From contig JANYJJ010000104.1 in NCBI GenBank assembly GCA_025358485.1, positions 1-55,765 on the forward strand: a stretch of DNA of 55,765 nucleotides. The letters are read 5' to 3'. Shown in pieces: positions 10,182 to 18,555 of this stretch; position 1 is the stretch's first letter, and every line of letters starts with the position of its first letter. The position numbers were made by a program, and so were the translations under genes. The notes below the pieces were generated by a model. The model was not told the DNA's origin, did no database searches, and was given only the letters and a program-made list of their open reading frames with translations. This DNA comes from Burkholderiales bacterium (GTDB lineage Bacteria > Pseudomonadota > Gammaproteobacteria > Burkholderiales > Burkholderiaceae_C).

Positions 10182-11222
10182 TCAACGGTGGCCCACGGTG
10201 GAAGCGTTGGGAATGCCTTCGATGGGCGCTTCGTCGGTGCCCACGGTGTCGCGCGTGAAGGCCTCGACGCGCTTGCGTGTGCCCTCCGGGTCGTTGATCC
10301 ACTCGCTGTAAAAGTTGTACGGGCAGGCGGCCACGCCCTTGTCGCCTTCGCGTGAATTGATCAGGCCTGTGTAGCCGCGGTGCAGCAGCTTGAAAAGGTG
10401 GTTTTCGCTTTGGCCGTGCTTGCGGAAGTCGCGTATCAAATGCTTGCTGAGCGCGGCGTACTGAATGCCCATGTCTTCTTCGCCGCACTCGCCCAAAGTG
10501 CGGCCATCGAAACCAATGATGGCGCTGTGACCGAAGTAGGAATACACACCGTCAAAACCGGCTGCATTGGCCACCGCCACGTAGCAGTTGTTGGCAAAGG
10601 CCATCGCCTTGCTGATCATGATTTGCTGCTCTTTGGCCGGGTACATGTAGCCTTGGCAGCGGATGATCAACTCGGCCCCCTTCATGGCGCAGTCGCGCCA
10701 AATTTCGGGGTAGTTGCCGTCATCGCAAATGATGAGGCTGATCTTCATGCCCTTGGGGCCGTCCGACACATAAGTGCAGTTGCCCGGGTACCAACCTTCA
10801 ATGGGCACCCACGGCATGATCTTGCGGTATTTTTGAACGATCTCGCCTAGATCGTTCATCAAGATCAGCGTGTTGTACGGGGCTTTGTTCGGGTGCTCTT
10901 CATGCCGCTCACCCGTCAAGGAAAACACACCCCACACCTTCGCCTTGCGGCAGGCCTCAGCAAAAATTTCAGTCTCAAACCCCGGCACGCTGGCAGCGTT
11001 GTCGTACATCTCTTTCGAGTCGTACATGATGCCGTGCGTGCTGTATTCCGGAAAGATCACCAAGTCCATGCCCGGCAGGCCTTGCTTCATGCCAATCACC
11101 ATCGATGCGATATTTTTCGCGTTGGCAATCACCTCAGCCTTGCTGTGCAAGCGCGGCATTTTGTAATTCACCACAGCTACGCCGACCGTGTCTTTGCTGC
11201 TTGAAATGTCTCCGTGGTGCAT
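10182..11222 (-). CDS. amiE: Aliphatic amidase
   Basis: Nitrilase-superfamily enzyme hydrolysing short aliphatic amides (acetamide, propionamide and similar) to the acid and ammonium; cytoplasmic. The 346 residues equal the length of Pseudomonas AmiE and align from [20 protein letters not shown] to the end. The catalytic triad is visible as Glu in FPEYSTHG (about 59), Lys in QKYRKIMPW (about 134) and Cys in [16 protein letters not shown] (about 166). The Cys that follows PW in the Pseudomonas enzyme is Val here. Shine-Dalgarno AAAGGG lies about 7 nt before the ATG. The 16-bp inverted element at 11288 sits about 70 bp upstream, suggesting control by the nearby two-component system. Confidence 0.96.
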   Translation of the reverse strand: MHHGDISSSKDTVGVAVVNYKMPRLHSKAEVIANAKNIASMVIGMKQGLPGMDLVIFPEYSTHGIMYDSKEMYDNAASVPGFETEIFAEACRKAKVWGVFSLTGERHEEHPNKAPYNTLILMNDLGEIVQKYRKIMPWVPIEGWYPGNCTYVSDGPKGMKISLIICDDGNYPEIWRDCAMKGAELIIRCQGYMYPAKEQQIMISKAMAFANNCYVAVANAAGFDGVYSYFGHSAIIGFDGRTLGECGEEDMGIQYAALSKHLIRDFRKHGQSENHLFKLLHRGYTGLINSREGDKGVAACPYNFYSEWINDPEGTRKRVEAFTRDTVGTDEAPIEGIPNASTVGHR

Positions 11223-11525
11223 GAGGTAGCCCTTTGGGTTCGGAAGTTTGCTTTACAAATTAAAGCGTTTACATGAGACGGTCGGAATACGTTGATTGAC
11301 GTAGGGAGTCAAGCGCGAAATAGACGAGCGCGCGGGTGGCACGACCATTCAACGACACGCAATCGGCCAAGACAGCTCCCGGCGCAGAAGGGCTGACAGC
11401 TCCGCCGTTTGGGAAGTAACTTTTGATCCCTAACCCGACTGCAGCCGTTTGGCACAACCTTCTTAAGCGGAGCAAAAGTCAACAGTCCTCGAACTAAACT
11501 TTGCGGATCGAAAAAAGGAAATCGG
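11223..11525. other. 303-bp divergent intergenic region between amiE and the methyltransferase gene
   Basis: Holds the amiE upstream region, with the inverted element at 11288-11303 and AT-rich sequence, and the leader of the restriction-modification pair. Two copies of GCCGTTTGG lie 40 bp apart at 11404-11412 and 11444-11452, in the part nearer the methyltransferase start. They are candidate regulatory boxes, not proven. AAAAAAGGAAATCGG just before 11526 supplies the methyltransferase Shine-Dalgarno sequence. No gene seen. Confidence 0.6.
11288..11303 (-). promoter_or_regulatory. 16-bp inverted element upstream of amiE (candidate response-regulator operator)
   Basis: The plus strand reads TACGTTGATTGACGTA, with outer arms TACGT and ACGTA as perfect inverted repeats. 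Its exact reverse complement occurs upstream of urtA at 20912-20927. The element is centred about 73 bp before the amiE start. A symmetric site of this size suits a dimeric LuxR-type regulator. Confidence 0.7.
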
Positions 11526-12791
11526 ATGCGCGCAGTTGAGTTGTTCGCCGGGGCAGGTGGCTTGGCTTTGGGCGCAAGCCTCGCGGGATTTAAGCCTCTG
11601 GCCGTTCTCGAGTGGGATCGATGGGCATGTGACACGCTCCGCGAGAATCAAAAAAATGCTCATCCACTCGTCACAGGTTGGCCCATTCACGAAGGTGACG
11701 TGCGCAACTTCGATTGGAATTCGGTGCCAGCAGACATTGAACTTGTAGCTGGCGGCCCGCCTTGCCAGCCATTTTCAATGGCCGGAAAACACAGGGGCTA
11801 CAACGACCATCGCGACATGTTCCCAGTGACCGTTGACATCGTTCGACGACTTCAACCAAAAGCATTTGTCTTCGAAAATGTGAAGGGCTTGACACGGTCA
11901 GCGTTCCACAATTATTTTGAATACATCCGGCTTCAGCTTGAGTTCCCGGAGTCACCAAACCGCGAGTACGAAGACTGGGAGTCACATCATTTGCGGCTGC
12001 AGGGTGAGCACAGCTCAGGGCGGCAGCACGGCAAAGCCTTGACGTATCGGCTACAAACGAACTTGGTCAATGCTGCGGACTACGGCATTCCTCAGCGCCG
12101 TGAACGGGTCTTTATCGTTGGCTTTCGTAACGATCTAGAAACTACTTGGCGCATGCCGAATCGCACTCACAGTCAGTCAGCGTTGCTTCACGATCAGTGG
12201 GTGACTGGGACGTACTGGGAACGGAATAGGATCGCAAAAAGAAATCGGCCTGCGACTCCTTTGAATTCCGCTTCGAGCCAAATGTTGATGCGGCAACTCA
12301 GCCTTCTGGAGGAACCACTGAAACCCTGGAGGACGGTACGCGAAGCGCTCTCTGACATGCCTAATCCTGAAGTTCAGGAGAAACATTACTTTGTCAACCA
12401 CCAGTTTCAACCTGGAGCCAAATCCTATCCTGGACATACTGGCAGTCCGTTAGACCTGCCTGCTAAAACGTTAAAGGCAGGCGGCCATGGCGTGCCCGGC
12501 GGAGAAAACATGATGGTGAACGACGATGGGACTTGTCGCTACTTCACAATTCGAGAATCCGCACGACTTCAAACGTTCCCCGACGGTTACCGCTTCCACG
12601 GTGCCTGGGGAGAAGTTATGAGGCAGCTCGGCAATGCAGTTCCTGTCGAACTTGCGCGACAGTTCATGTCCAGCGTGGGCATTCAACTGGTTGAATCGCA
12701 ACTTCGAAAAATGGGCCTCAAAACCACAGCAGATATCGAGAAAGCGTTGGCGCAGTTTTCTTCTCCGGCCCAGATCTTCAACCGCGCATGA
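11526..12791 (+). CDS. DNA (cytosine-5-)-methyltransferase, type II restriction-modification
   Basis: 421-residue C5-cytosine methyltransferase. Conserved motifs in order: I (ELFAGAGGLALG), IV with catalytic Cys (GGPPCQPFSMAG), VI (VFENVKGL), VIII (IPQRRERVFIVG), then the target-recognition region and motifs IX-X (RESARLQTFPDGY, QLGNAVPVELA). The stop overlaps the start of an Eco29kI-like endonuclease (ATGA), so this is the protective half of a type II system. From that partner the target is probably CCGCGG. The gene is visibly AT-richer than its neighbours and runs opposite to the flanking amide genes, both signs of horizontal acquisition. Confidence 0.94.
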   Translation: MRAVELFAGAGGLALGASLAGFKPLAVLEWDRWACDTLRENQKNAHPLVTGWPIHEGDVRNFDWNSVPADIELVAGGPPCQPFSMAGKHRGYNDHRDMFPVTVDIVRRLQPKAFVFENVKGLTRSAFHNYFEYIRLQLEFPESPNREYEDWESHHLRLQGEHSSGRQHGKALTYRLQTNLVNAADYGIPQRRERVFIVGFRNDLETTWRMPNRTHSQSALLHDQWVTGTYWERNRIAKRNRPATPLNSASSQMLMRQLSLLEEPLKPWRTVREALSDMPNPEVQEKHYFVNHQFQPGAKSYPGHTGSPLDLPAKTLKAGGHGVPGGENMMVNDDGTCRYFTIRESARLQTFPDGYRFHGAWGEVMRQLGNAVPVELARQFMSSVGIQLVESQLRKMGLKTTADIEKALAQFSSPAQIFNRA

Positions 12792-13576
12792 GCACTGGAA
12801 AAAAAGCGGGCGGCAGAGGTTCTGAGCGCGCAGTTATTTCGAATGTGATTCCGTTTAACCCGCTGGAAAAGAAAGTTCTCGGGGCATCAATCGCCGAAGT
12901 TCTGTTAACGACGCGAGCCTACCCGCTAGCGTCGCCGTTTCCCTTGCGAGGTGCAGGTGTCTACGCGATTTACTATGTTGGCACCCAGTTTGCACCCTAC
13001 GCCCTACTAGCTCAGAAAAACAGCAACGGGCGATTCGTGTGGCCTATCTACGTTGGCCAAGCGCTGCCAAGCGGCGGGCGGCGTGGTGTCTCAACCGTCG
13101 ACGGTGATCCAGCGCTCCGCCAGCGCATCGGTAAACACCGCAGAAGCATCGAAGCCGCCTCTGCAAATTTGAGCGTAGGCGATTTTCACTATCGAGCGCT
13201 CGTCATGGACGATGCTTTCATACGTTTGGCCGAGACTTCGCTACTCGCGTTGTTCAAGCCGATCTGGAACAACTACATCGACGGGTTTGGTAATAACGCT
13301 CCCGGTGTTGAGCGGGGGACCTCCATGCGCTCACGCTGGGACACGCTCCACGGCGGCCGAGCACAAGCGACTGCTCATGCAGATCGCGAAGAAACTCGTG
13401 ACCAGCTGATTGCCGAAATTACGCAGGAACTTGCCACGACGAATTTCGATATCCCGGACACCTTGATCAACGCGGTCGGGCAAAGCACTCAGCCTGAGGC
13501 GATTTACGCGGAAGTCGCTGCACGAACTAGCTCCAGGTCGGAGACTTCCGACGAATCTCCCGGTCGGCCCGCATAA
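12788..13576 (+). CDS. Eco29kI-like type II restriction endonuclease (GIY-YIG)
   Basis: 262-residue protein with the GIY-YIG nuclease layout of Eco29kI, which cuts CCGCGG. The two tyrosine strands are GVYAIYYVG (near residue 57) and WPIYVGQALPSGGRRG (near 85). Next come the catalytic Arg and His in LRQRIGKHRRSI (near 117), the metal-binding Glu in FIRLAETSLLALF (near 145) and Asn in PIWNNYIDGFGNN. The C-terminal ~80 residues are an extra helical tail compared with the 214-residue Eco29kI. It is translationally coupled to the methyltransferase by ATGA. Specificity is inferred from family resemblance. The 253 bases after it (13577-13829) hold no gene I can support. Confidence 0.88.
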   Translation: MSTGKKAGGRGSERAVISNVIPFNPLEKKVLGASIAEVLLTTRAYPLASPFPLRGAGVYAIYYVGTQFAPYALLAQKNSNGRFVWPIYVGQALPSGGRRGVSTVDGDPALRQRIGKHRRSIEAASANLSVGDFHYRALVMDDAFIRLAETSLLALFKPIWNNYIDGFGNNAPGVERGTSMRSRWDTLHGGRAQATAHADREETRDQLIAEITQELATTNFDIPDTLINAVGQSTQPEAIYAEVAARTSSRSETSDESPGRPA

Positions 13577-13829
13577 ACGCAACAGGGGCTGCCACGAAAG
13601 CGTTAAAAGTTAGGCTCCGCTTTGGCTGCGATCCCGCCCCAAATTCTGAACGGCCACGTGCTTCCACGTCGTTCGCTGATGAAACCGTCGTGATCGACTT
13701 ACAACTCCGGACTGCTCACAATCGGTGTTGACAGCCACCGATTTGAAGTCGATTCGAAATTCACATAAAGCGTTTATCAAGGTGCTCTTAAGAAAGGCAG
13801 TTCTACTGCGGCCGCTGCTGTAACGGCTC

Positions 13830-14171
13830 TCAATGACTAATCATCCAAGGCCTCTTGCTGGGAAACGCCTTGTTCCCATTCGCCCCCGTCACCGTCGCAC
13901 CGCGTTTGCCGGTATTGCAACAACCACAACCTGCTGGGTGCTTGAGACGTGCATAGTCGCGTGAGGTTTTGGGTTCGTGGCGTGCGCGTTCGTTCGTGGA
14001 CAGGGCGGTGCGGGTGCTTCCGTCCATGAGGGCCAGGCGCGGGGCTGAGACGAAAACGCGGGGGGAGACCGCGTTGCAATCGGGGCAGGTGGCGGCCTCG
14101 TTGCGCTGGGCCAGGGAGCGGATGGCGTCGAAGCCGCCGCAGGTGGTGCAGGCGTAGTCGTAGGTGGGCAT
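13830..14171 (-). CDS. fmdB: FmdB-family zinc-ribbon protein
   Basis: 113-residue protein with the FmdB zinc ribbon at the N-terminus: MPTYDYACTTCGGFD and ATCPDCNAVSPRVF give two CxxC pairs. A second Cys group, AGCGCCNTGKRG, lies near residue 82. FmdB was described as the regulatory protein of the Methylophilus formamidase operon and is found next to fmdA. Here it is downstream of fmdA on the same strand, 298 bp away, a longer gap than expected for one transcript. A partly degraded copy of the 16-bp inverted element occurs in that gap at 14277-14293. Confidence 0.9.
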   Translation of the reverse strand: MPTYDYACTTCGGFDAIRSLAQRNEAATCPDCNAVSPRVFVSAPRLALMDGSTRTALSTNERARHEPKTSRDYARLKHPAGCGCCNTGKRGATVTGANGNKAFPSKRPWMISH

Positions 14172-14344
14172 GGTTTGTCCTTGGGCTCAATCCTGTGTGC
14201 TTGACTCTGATTCGGCTGAGAGCTCGGCGGTCAACGCCAGGCTTCCTGCGCTGCCTCAGTTTGATCGGGTTTGACTTACGTTCGATTGACGCGTCTGGGT
14301 GCGTCGGGAGAGTTCGACTGGCTGGTCCGTGCGGGGTGCGCTGG

Positions 14345-14370
14345 CTTCGATACCTCAGCCCGAACGGGTT
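14345..14370 (+). repeat. 26-bp dispersed repeat, copy 1
   Basis: Identical over 26 bases to 15763-15788; the core is TTCGATACCTCAGCCCGAA. Both copies lie in the same direction in the intergenic regions on either side of fmdA. The sequence resembles the short TTCGA...CTCAG...CGAAC repeats scattered through Comamonadaceae genomes. Confidence 0.9.
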
Positions 14371-14469
14371 GTTGGGGCTTTGAGCTTGGAGCTTGGAGCT
14401 CTGAGCCCGCATCACCGCTTCTGCTTCTCGTGCCTGCGCTCGATACAACTCAAGCGCAGCGCAAAGCGG

Positions 14470-15696
14470 TCAGAGCTTGTCTTGCGACAGCGGCATCACC
14501 ACCGATCCATCCAAAAACTGCGTCGGCCCGGCAGCACTCGGGTTGATATCGAAGTCAAAAATCTGCGTCGGCAGCCACAGCGTGGCGCATGCGTTGGGCA
14601 CATCCACCACGCCGCTGATGTGGCCTTGCACGGGTGCTGTGCCGAGGATGGAATAGGCCTGCGCGCCGGAGTAGCCGAACTTCTTCAAATACTCGATGGC
14701 GTTCAAGCAAGCTTGCCGGTAGGCGACGTTGATGTCGAGGTAGTGCTGCTTGCCCGCTTCGTCTACCGACACACCCTCAAAAATCAAGTAGTCGTTGTAG
14801 GTGGGTGTGATGGGGCTGGGTTTGAAGATGGGGTTTTTGATGCCATACATCGCCATGCCGCCTTTGATCAGGCTGACCTTCATGTGCACCCAGCCGGCCA
14901 TCTCTATCGCACCGCAGAAGGTGATCTCGCCGTCGCCCTGGCTGAAGTGCAGGTCGCCCACACTCAAACCCGCACCGTCCACGTAGACCGGAAAAAACAC
15001 CTTCGCGCCGCGCGACAAATCTTTGATGTCGCAGTTGCCGCCGTGCTCGCGGCCAGGCACGGTGCGCGCACCTTCGGCGGCAGCTTTGGCTTTGGCCGCA
15101 CCTGTCAATTTGCCCATGTGGGCGGTGCCCGCGAAAGGCGGGTTGGCCAAGCCGCCGGTGGGGTTGGTGTCAATCAGCGCTTGCTCGCGCGTGTTCCACA
15201 TCTCCAACATTTTCGGGTCGGGCAGGCAGCCGATCAGGCCAGGGTGGATCAGCCCCGCGTACCTGACGCCAGGGACGTGGCGCGATTCAGTGAACATGCC
15301 TTTGATGTCCCAAATCGACTTTTGCGCCAGTGGAAAATGTTCAGTCAAAAACCCGCCGCCATTCTTTTTGCTGAAGAAGCCGTTGAAGCCCCACAGGCTG
15401 TCTTCCTTGGCGCCGATATCGAGCAGCTCCACCACCAACAAATCGCCGGGCTGCGCGCCTTTCACGCCGACCGGGCCTGACAAATAGTGAACGGTGGTGA
15501 GGTCGATGTCGCGCACGTCGTCGGCGCTGTCGTTGTTTTTGATGAAGCCGCCGGTCCAGTCGAACGTCTCCAAAATGAAGTCGTCACCGGGCTTGACCCA
15601 ACACGCCATCGGGATGTCGGGATGCCAACGGTTGTGGATGTTTTCGTTTTCTAAGGGGGATTGGGTGAGGTCAACTTTGATGAGTGTTTCAGCCAT
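14470..15696 (-). CDS. fmdA: Formamidase
   Basis: Acetamidase/formamidase-family enzyme, 408 residues, equal in length to Methylophilus FmdA. It hydrolyses formamide to formate and ammonium. The N-terminus MAETLIKVDLTQSP and the blocks ENIHNRWHPDIPMACWVKPGD, HPGLIGCLPDP, REHGGNCDIKDLSRGAKVFFPVYV and SQGDGEITFCGAIEMAG are characteristic. Shine-Dalgarno AGGAG lies just before the ATG. It follows urtE by 144 bases on the same strand, so import and hydrolysis are plausibly co-transcribed. It is bracketed by two copies of a 26-bp dispersed repeat. Confidence 0.95.
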   Translation of the reverse strand: MAETLIKVDLTQSPLENENIHNRWHPDIPMACWVKPGDDFILETFDWTGGFIKNNDSADDVRDIDLTTVHYLSGPVGVKGAQPGDLLVVELLDIGAKEDSLWGFNGFFSKKNGGGFLTEHFPLAQKSIWDIKGMFTESRHVPGVRYAGLIHPGLIGCLPDPKMLEMWNTREQALIDTNPTGGLANPPFAGTAHMGKLTGAAKAKAAAEGARTVPGREHGGNCDIKDLSRGAKVFFPVYVDGAGLSVGDLHFSQGDGEITFCGAIEMAGWVHMKVSLIKGGMAMYGIKNPIFKPSPITPTYNDYLIFEGVSVDEAGKQHYLDINVAYRQACLNAIEYLKKFGYSGAQAYSILGTAPVQGHISGVVDVPNACATLWLPTQIFDFDINPSAAGPTQFLDGSVVMPLSQDKL

Positions 15697-15762
15697 GGGA
15701 ATCTCCTGGTGAGTGAAGGTGAAGGGTTGGATCGCCAGCCGTTTGCTGAGGCCCGCGCAGGA

Positions 15763-15788
15763 CTTCGATACCTCAGCCCGAACGGGTT
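15763..15788 (+). repeat. 26-bp dispersed repeat, copy 2
   Basis: Exact second copy of the element at 14345-14370, located between urtE and fmdA, same orientation. Identity ends at both edges of the 26 bases. Confidence 0.9.
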
Positions 15789-15840
15789 TGTGTTTGTGTT
15801 CCGCGTTAAGTAAAAAGCATCTGGATTGCCTTCGAAAAAA

Positions 15841-16530
15841 TCAAACGGACAAGTACTGCTTGATGCGGCCCACATCGGTGTCGGCGCGTGAGGTCTCGTG
15901 CACCAAGCGACCGCCTTCGATCACGAACAAGCGGTCGGCCACGTCCATGGCAAAACTCAGCACCTGTTCGCTGACGACGATGGTGATTTCGCGCAGCTTG
16001 CGAATCTCGTTCAGCGCCTTGGCAATGTCTTTGATGATGGAAGGCTGTATGCCTTCGGTGGGCTCATCGAGCAACAACACTTTGGGCTCGGTGACCAGTG
16101 CGCGCGCAATGGCCAGCTGCTGTTGTTGACCGCCCGACAAGTTGCCGCCCTTGCGCCGCTTCATGTCAAACAGCACAGGGAACAGCGCGTAGATTTCTTC
16201 GGGAATCTGGCGCGTCTTAGAGTTCTCCAACCCGGTTTGGATGTTCTCTTCCACCGTGAGCGTGGGGAAAATCATGCGGCCTTGGGGTACGTAGGCAATA
16301 CCTTTGCGCACCCGCAAAAAACTCTCGTCGTGGCTGACCTCGTTGCCCGACACGGTGATGCTGCCGCTCTTGACTGGCATCACGCCCATCAGGCTTTTGA
16401 ACAGCGTGGTTTTGCCCATGCCGTTGCGGCCCATGATGGCGATGGTCTCGTTCTTGTGGCCCTCGAAAGAGATGCCGTGCAGCGCCTCGCTTTGACCGTA
16501 GGCAACAAACAGATCGGTGATTTTCAGCAT
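15841..16530 (-). CDS. urtE: Urea/short-chain amide ABC transporter ATPase UrtE
   Basis: Second ATPase of the branched-chain-type urea/amide importer, 229 residues. Walker A is GRNGMGKTTLFKS, the signature LSGGQQQQLAIARAL, and Walker B VLLLDEPTEGIQP. The GIQPSI segment is typical of UrtE among LivF-like proteins. It starts 21 bases after the urtD stop and is the last of five transporter genes. The Methylophilus equivalent is encoded in the fmd operon. Confidence 0.93.
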   Translation of the reverse strand: MLKITDLFVAYGQSEALHGISFEGHKNETIAIMGRNGMGKTTLFKSLMGVMPVKSGSITVSGNEVSHDESFLRVRKGIAYVPQGRMIFPTLTVEENIQTGLENSKTRQIPEEIYALFPVLFDMKRRKGGNLSGGQQQQLAIARALVTEPKVLLLDEPTEGIQPSIIKDIAKALNEIRKLREITIVVSEQVLSFAMDVADRLFVIEGGRLVHETSRADTDVGRIKQYLSV

Positions 16531-16551
16531 GGCGCGCTCCTGCAGCTCGGC

Positions 16552-17295
16552 TCAGTGACCAAGGTAAACATCGATCACTTTCGGGTCGGCCTGCACCTTG
16601 TCCATGGGCCCTTCAGCCAGGATTTTTCCCTGGTGCATCACTGTCACTTTGTGGGCAATGCGCTTCACGAAGTCCATGTCGTGTTCGATCACGATCACCG
16701 CGCGGTTTTTACAAATGCGTTGCAGCAAATCGGCCGTGAGCTCGCGCTCGCGTGCGCTCATGCCTGCGATGGGCTCGTCAAGCAACAGCAGCTCGGGCTC
16801 TTGCATCAGCAACATGCCTATCTCCAACCACTGCTTCTGGCCGTGGCTGAGCAACCCCGCTTCCAAGTCCAAGCGGTCAGACAAGAAAATGTCCTCCGCC
16901 ACCACTTGCACACGGGCTTTGACTTCGTCGGTGCACTTGAACGCCAACGATCCCATCACCGAGCGGCCTTTGGGGTACGAGACCTCCAGGTTTTGAAAAA
17001 CGCTGAGGTTTTCGTAGATGGACGGCGTTTGAAATTTGCGCCCTATGCCCAAACGCACGCGCTTGAACTCGGCCATTTTGGTGAGCTCAATGTTCTTGAA
17101 TTTGATGCTGCCTGAACCGGCCTTGGTCTTGCCGCAAATCAAATCGAGCAGGGTGGTTTTGCCAGCGCCGTTCGGGCCAATGATGACGCGCAGCTCGTTC
17201 CTGTCGATGTACAAAGTCAGTTTGTCTATGGCTTTGAAACCGTCGAACGAAACCGTCAAATCTTCGATGGCCAATGCGAAATCCGTATTGCTCAT
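16552..17295 (-). CDS. urtD: Urea/short-chain amide ABC transporter ATPase UrtD
   Basis: LivG-like ATPase, 247 residues. Walker A is GPNGAGKTTLLDLICG. The signature is degenerate, LSHGQKQWLEIGMLL, as usual in UrtD, and Walker B is LLLLDEPIAGMSARE. The C-terminus LAEGPMDKVQADPKVIDVYLGH is typical. Its start overlaps the urtC stop by four bases (17292-17295), so the two are coupled. Confidence 0.94.
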   Translation of the reverse strand: MSNTDFALAIEDLTVSFDGFKAIDKLTLYIDRNELRVIIGPNGAGKTTLLDLICGKTKAGSGSIKFKNIELTKMAEFKRVRLGIGRKFQTPSIYENLSVFQNLEVSYPKGRSVMGSLAFKCTDEVKARVQVVAEDIFLSDRLDLEAGLLSHGQKQWLEIGMLLMQEPELLLLDEPIAGMSARERELTADLLQRICKNRAVIVIEHDMDFVKRIAHKVTVMHQGKILAEGPMDKVQADPKVIDVYLGH

Positions 17296-18482
17296 TGGAG
17301 CCCCAAAGTAGCTTTAGTCCCAGAAGCAGCTTCGACCGGAGCTTGGGTCGGCCCGGCGGGAGGCCGCGGCTTGATGTAGAGCCCACTTCGCGTGGCTCGC
17401 TCACTGCGCCACTTGTTCCATCTCGGCGTGACTTGGCTTTCCCACAGGCCCGCCAAGCCCATAGGGAAGGCCATGGTCACGCCGATGAAAAGCGCAGCCA
17501 TCAAGAACAGCCACAGGTCAGGGAAGCTCTCAGAGAAAAACGTTTTGCCCGCATTGACCAGCAGTGCGCCGTACACCGCACCGACCAAGCTCATGCGCCC
17601 GCCCACCGCCGCAAAAATCACCATCTCCACCGACGGCACGATGCCCACAAAACTCGGCGACATGAAGCCCACTTGCAACGAGAACATTGCCCCACCAATG
17701 CCCGCCAGCGCGGCGGCCAGGCAGAACACAAACACGCGGAAGTTGGCCACGTCGTAGCCTGAAAAACGCACGCGGTCTTCTTTGTCACGCATGGCCAAAA
17801 GCAAGGTACCTGCTTTGCTGACTTGTATGAAGCGGCACAACAAAATGCTCAGCACCAACAAGAGCACGCACACGTAATACAAAACATATTTGGCGTGGTC
17901 GGTGCGGGTGTCCCAGCCGAGCACCGTCTTCAGATCGGTCATGCCGTTGACACCGCCGGTGTAGCCCTGCTGACCAATGATGAGCACCGTGACGATGAGT
18001 GCCACGGCCTGCGTGATGATGGCGAAGTACACACCGCCCACACGGCGCTTGAACATTGCAAAGCTGACGATCCACGCCAACAAGGTGGGAACGGCCACAA
18101 CGGCAATCAAGGTGAACGGCAGCGACTTGAACGGCACCCACAGCGCGGGCAGGGCAGTGAGTTGGTTCCAGTCCATGAAGTCTGGGATGCCCGGCGTCGA
18201 TTGAATTTTGGTGCTGATGGGGTCAGACGCTTCCAGCTTCAAAAACATGGCCATGGCGTATCCGCCCAAACCAAAGAACACGCCTTGGCCCAAGCTCAGC
18301 ACACCGCCGTAACCCCACAACATGACCAAGCCCACGGCCACAAAAGCGTAGGTCAGGTACTTGCCCACGAGGTTGAGCCGAAAGATGTCGAGCGACAGTG
18401 GCAACACCACGGTGAGCAACAGCGTCAGCACCAACAGGCTGGCCAGTTGGTAGCGTTTGATGAAGTCAAACAAGGCGGTCAT
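17292..18482 (-). CDS. urtC: Urea/short-chain amide ABC transporter permease UrtC
   Basis: LivM-like inner-membrane permease, 396 residues, with many hydrophobic segments. The conserved GQGVFFGLGGYAMAMFL lies near residue 65 and the ABC-interacting block (VANFRVFVFCLAAALAGIGGAMF) near residue 250. The C-terminal tail beyond about 360 is polar and alanine/proline rich. The start lies 73 bases after the urtB stop. Confidence 0.93.
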   Translation of the reverse strand: MTALFDFIKRYQLASLLVLTLLLTVVLPLSLDIFRLNLVGKYLTYAFVAVGLVMLWGYGGVLSLGQGVFFGLGGYAMAMFLKLEASDPISTKIQSTPGIPDFMDWNQLTALPALWVPFKSLPFTLIAVVAVPTLLAWIVSFAMFKRRVGGVYFAIITQAVALIVTVLIIGQQGYTGGVNGMTDLKTVLGWDTRTDHAKYVLYYVCVLLLVLSILLCRFIQVSKAGTLLLAMRDKEDRVRFSGYDVANFRVFVFCLAAALAGIGGAMFSLQVGFMSPSFVGIVPSVEMVIFAAVGGRMSLVGAVYGALLVNAGKTFFSESFPDLWLFLMAALFIGVTMAFPMGLAGLWESQVTPRWNKWRSERATRSGLYIKPRPPAGPTQAPVEAASGTKATLGLQ

Positions 18483-18555
18483 GGTGTGGTGCTCAATGTG
18501 AAAGGCGAAGCAAGTTCAGCAAAGTCGTTTGATTGCATGACGCGCCAGCGCTTTG

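Noticed and set aside
11261..13776. The 11-bp direct repeats as a transposon target duplication
   Set aside because: No transposase or terminal inverted repeats occur, and the interval includes the amiE operator; kept only as a low-interest finding.
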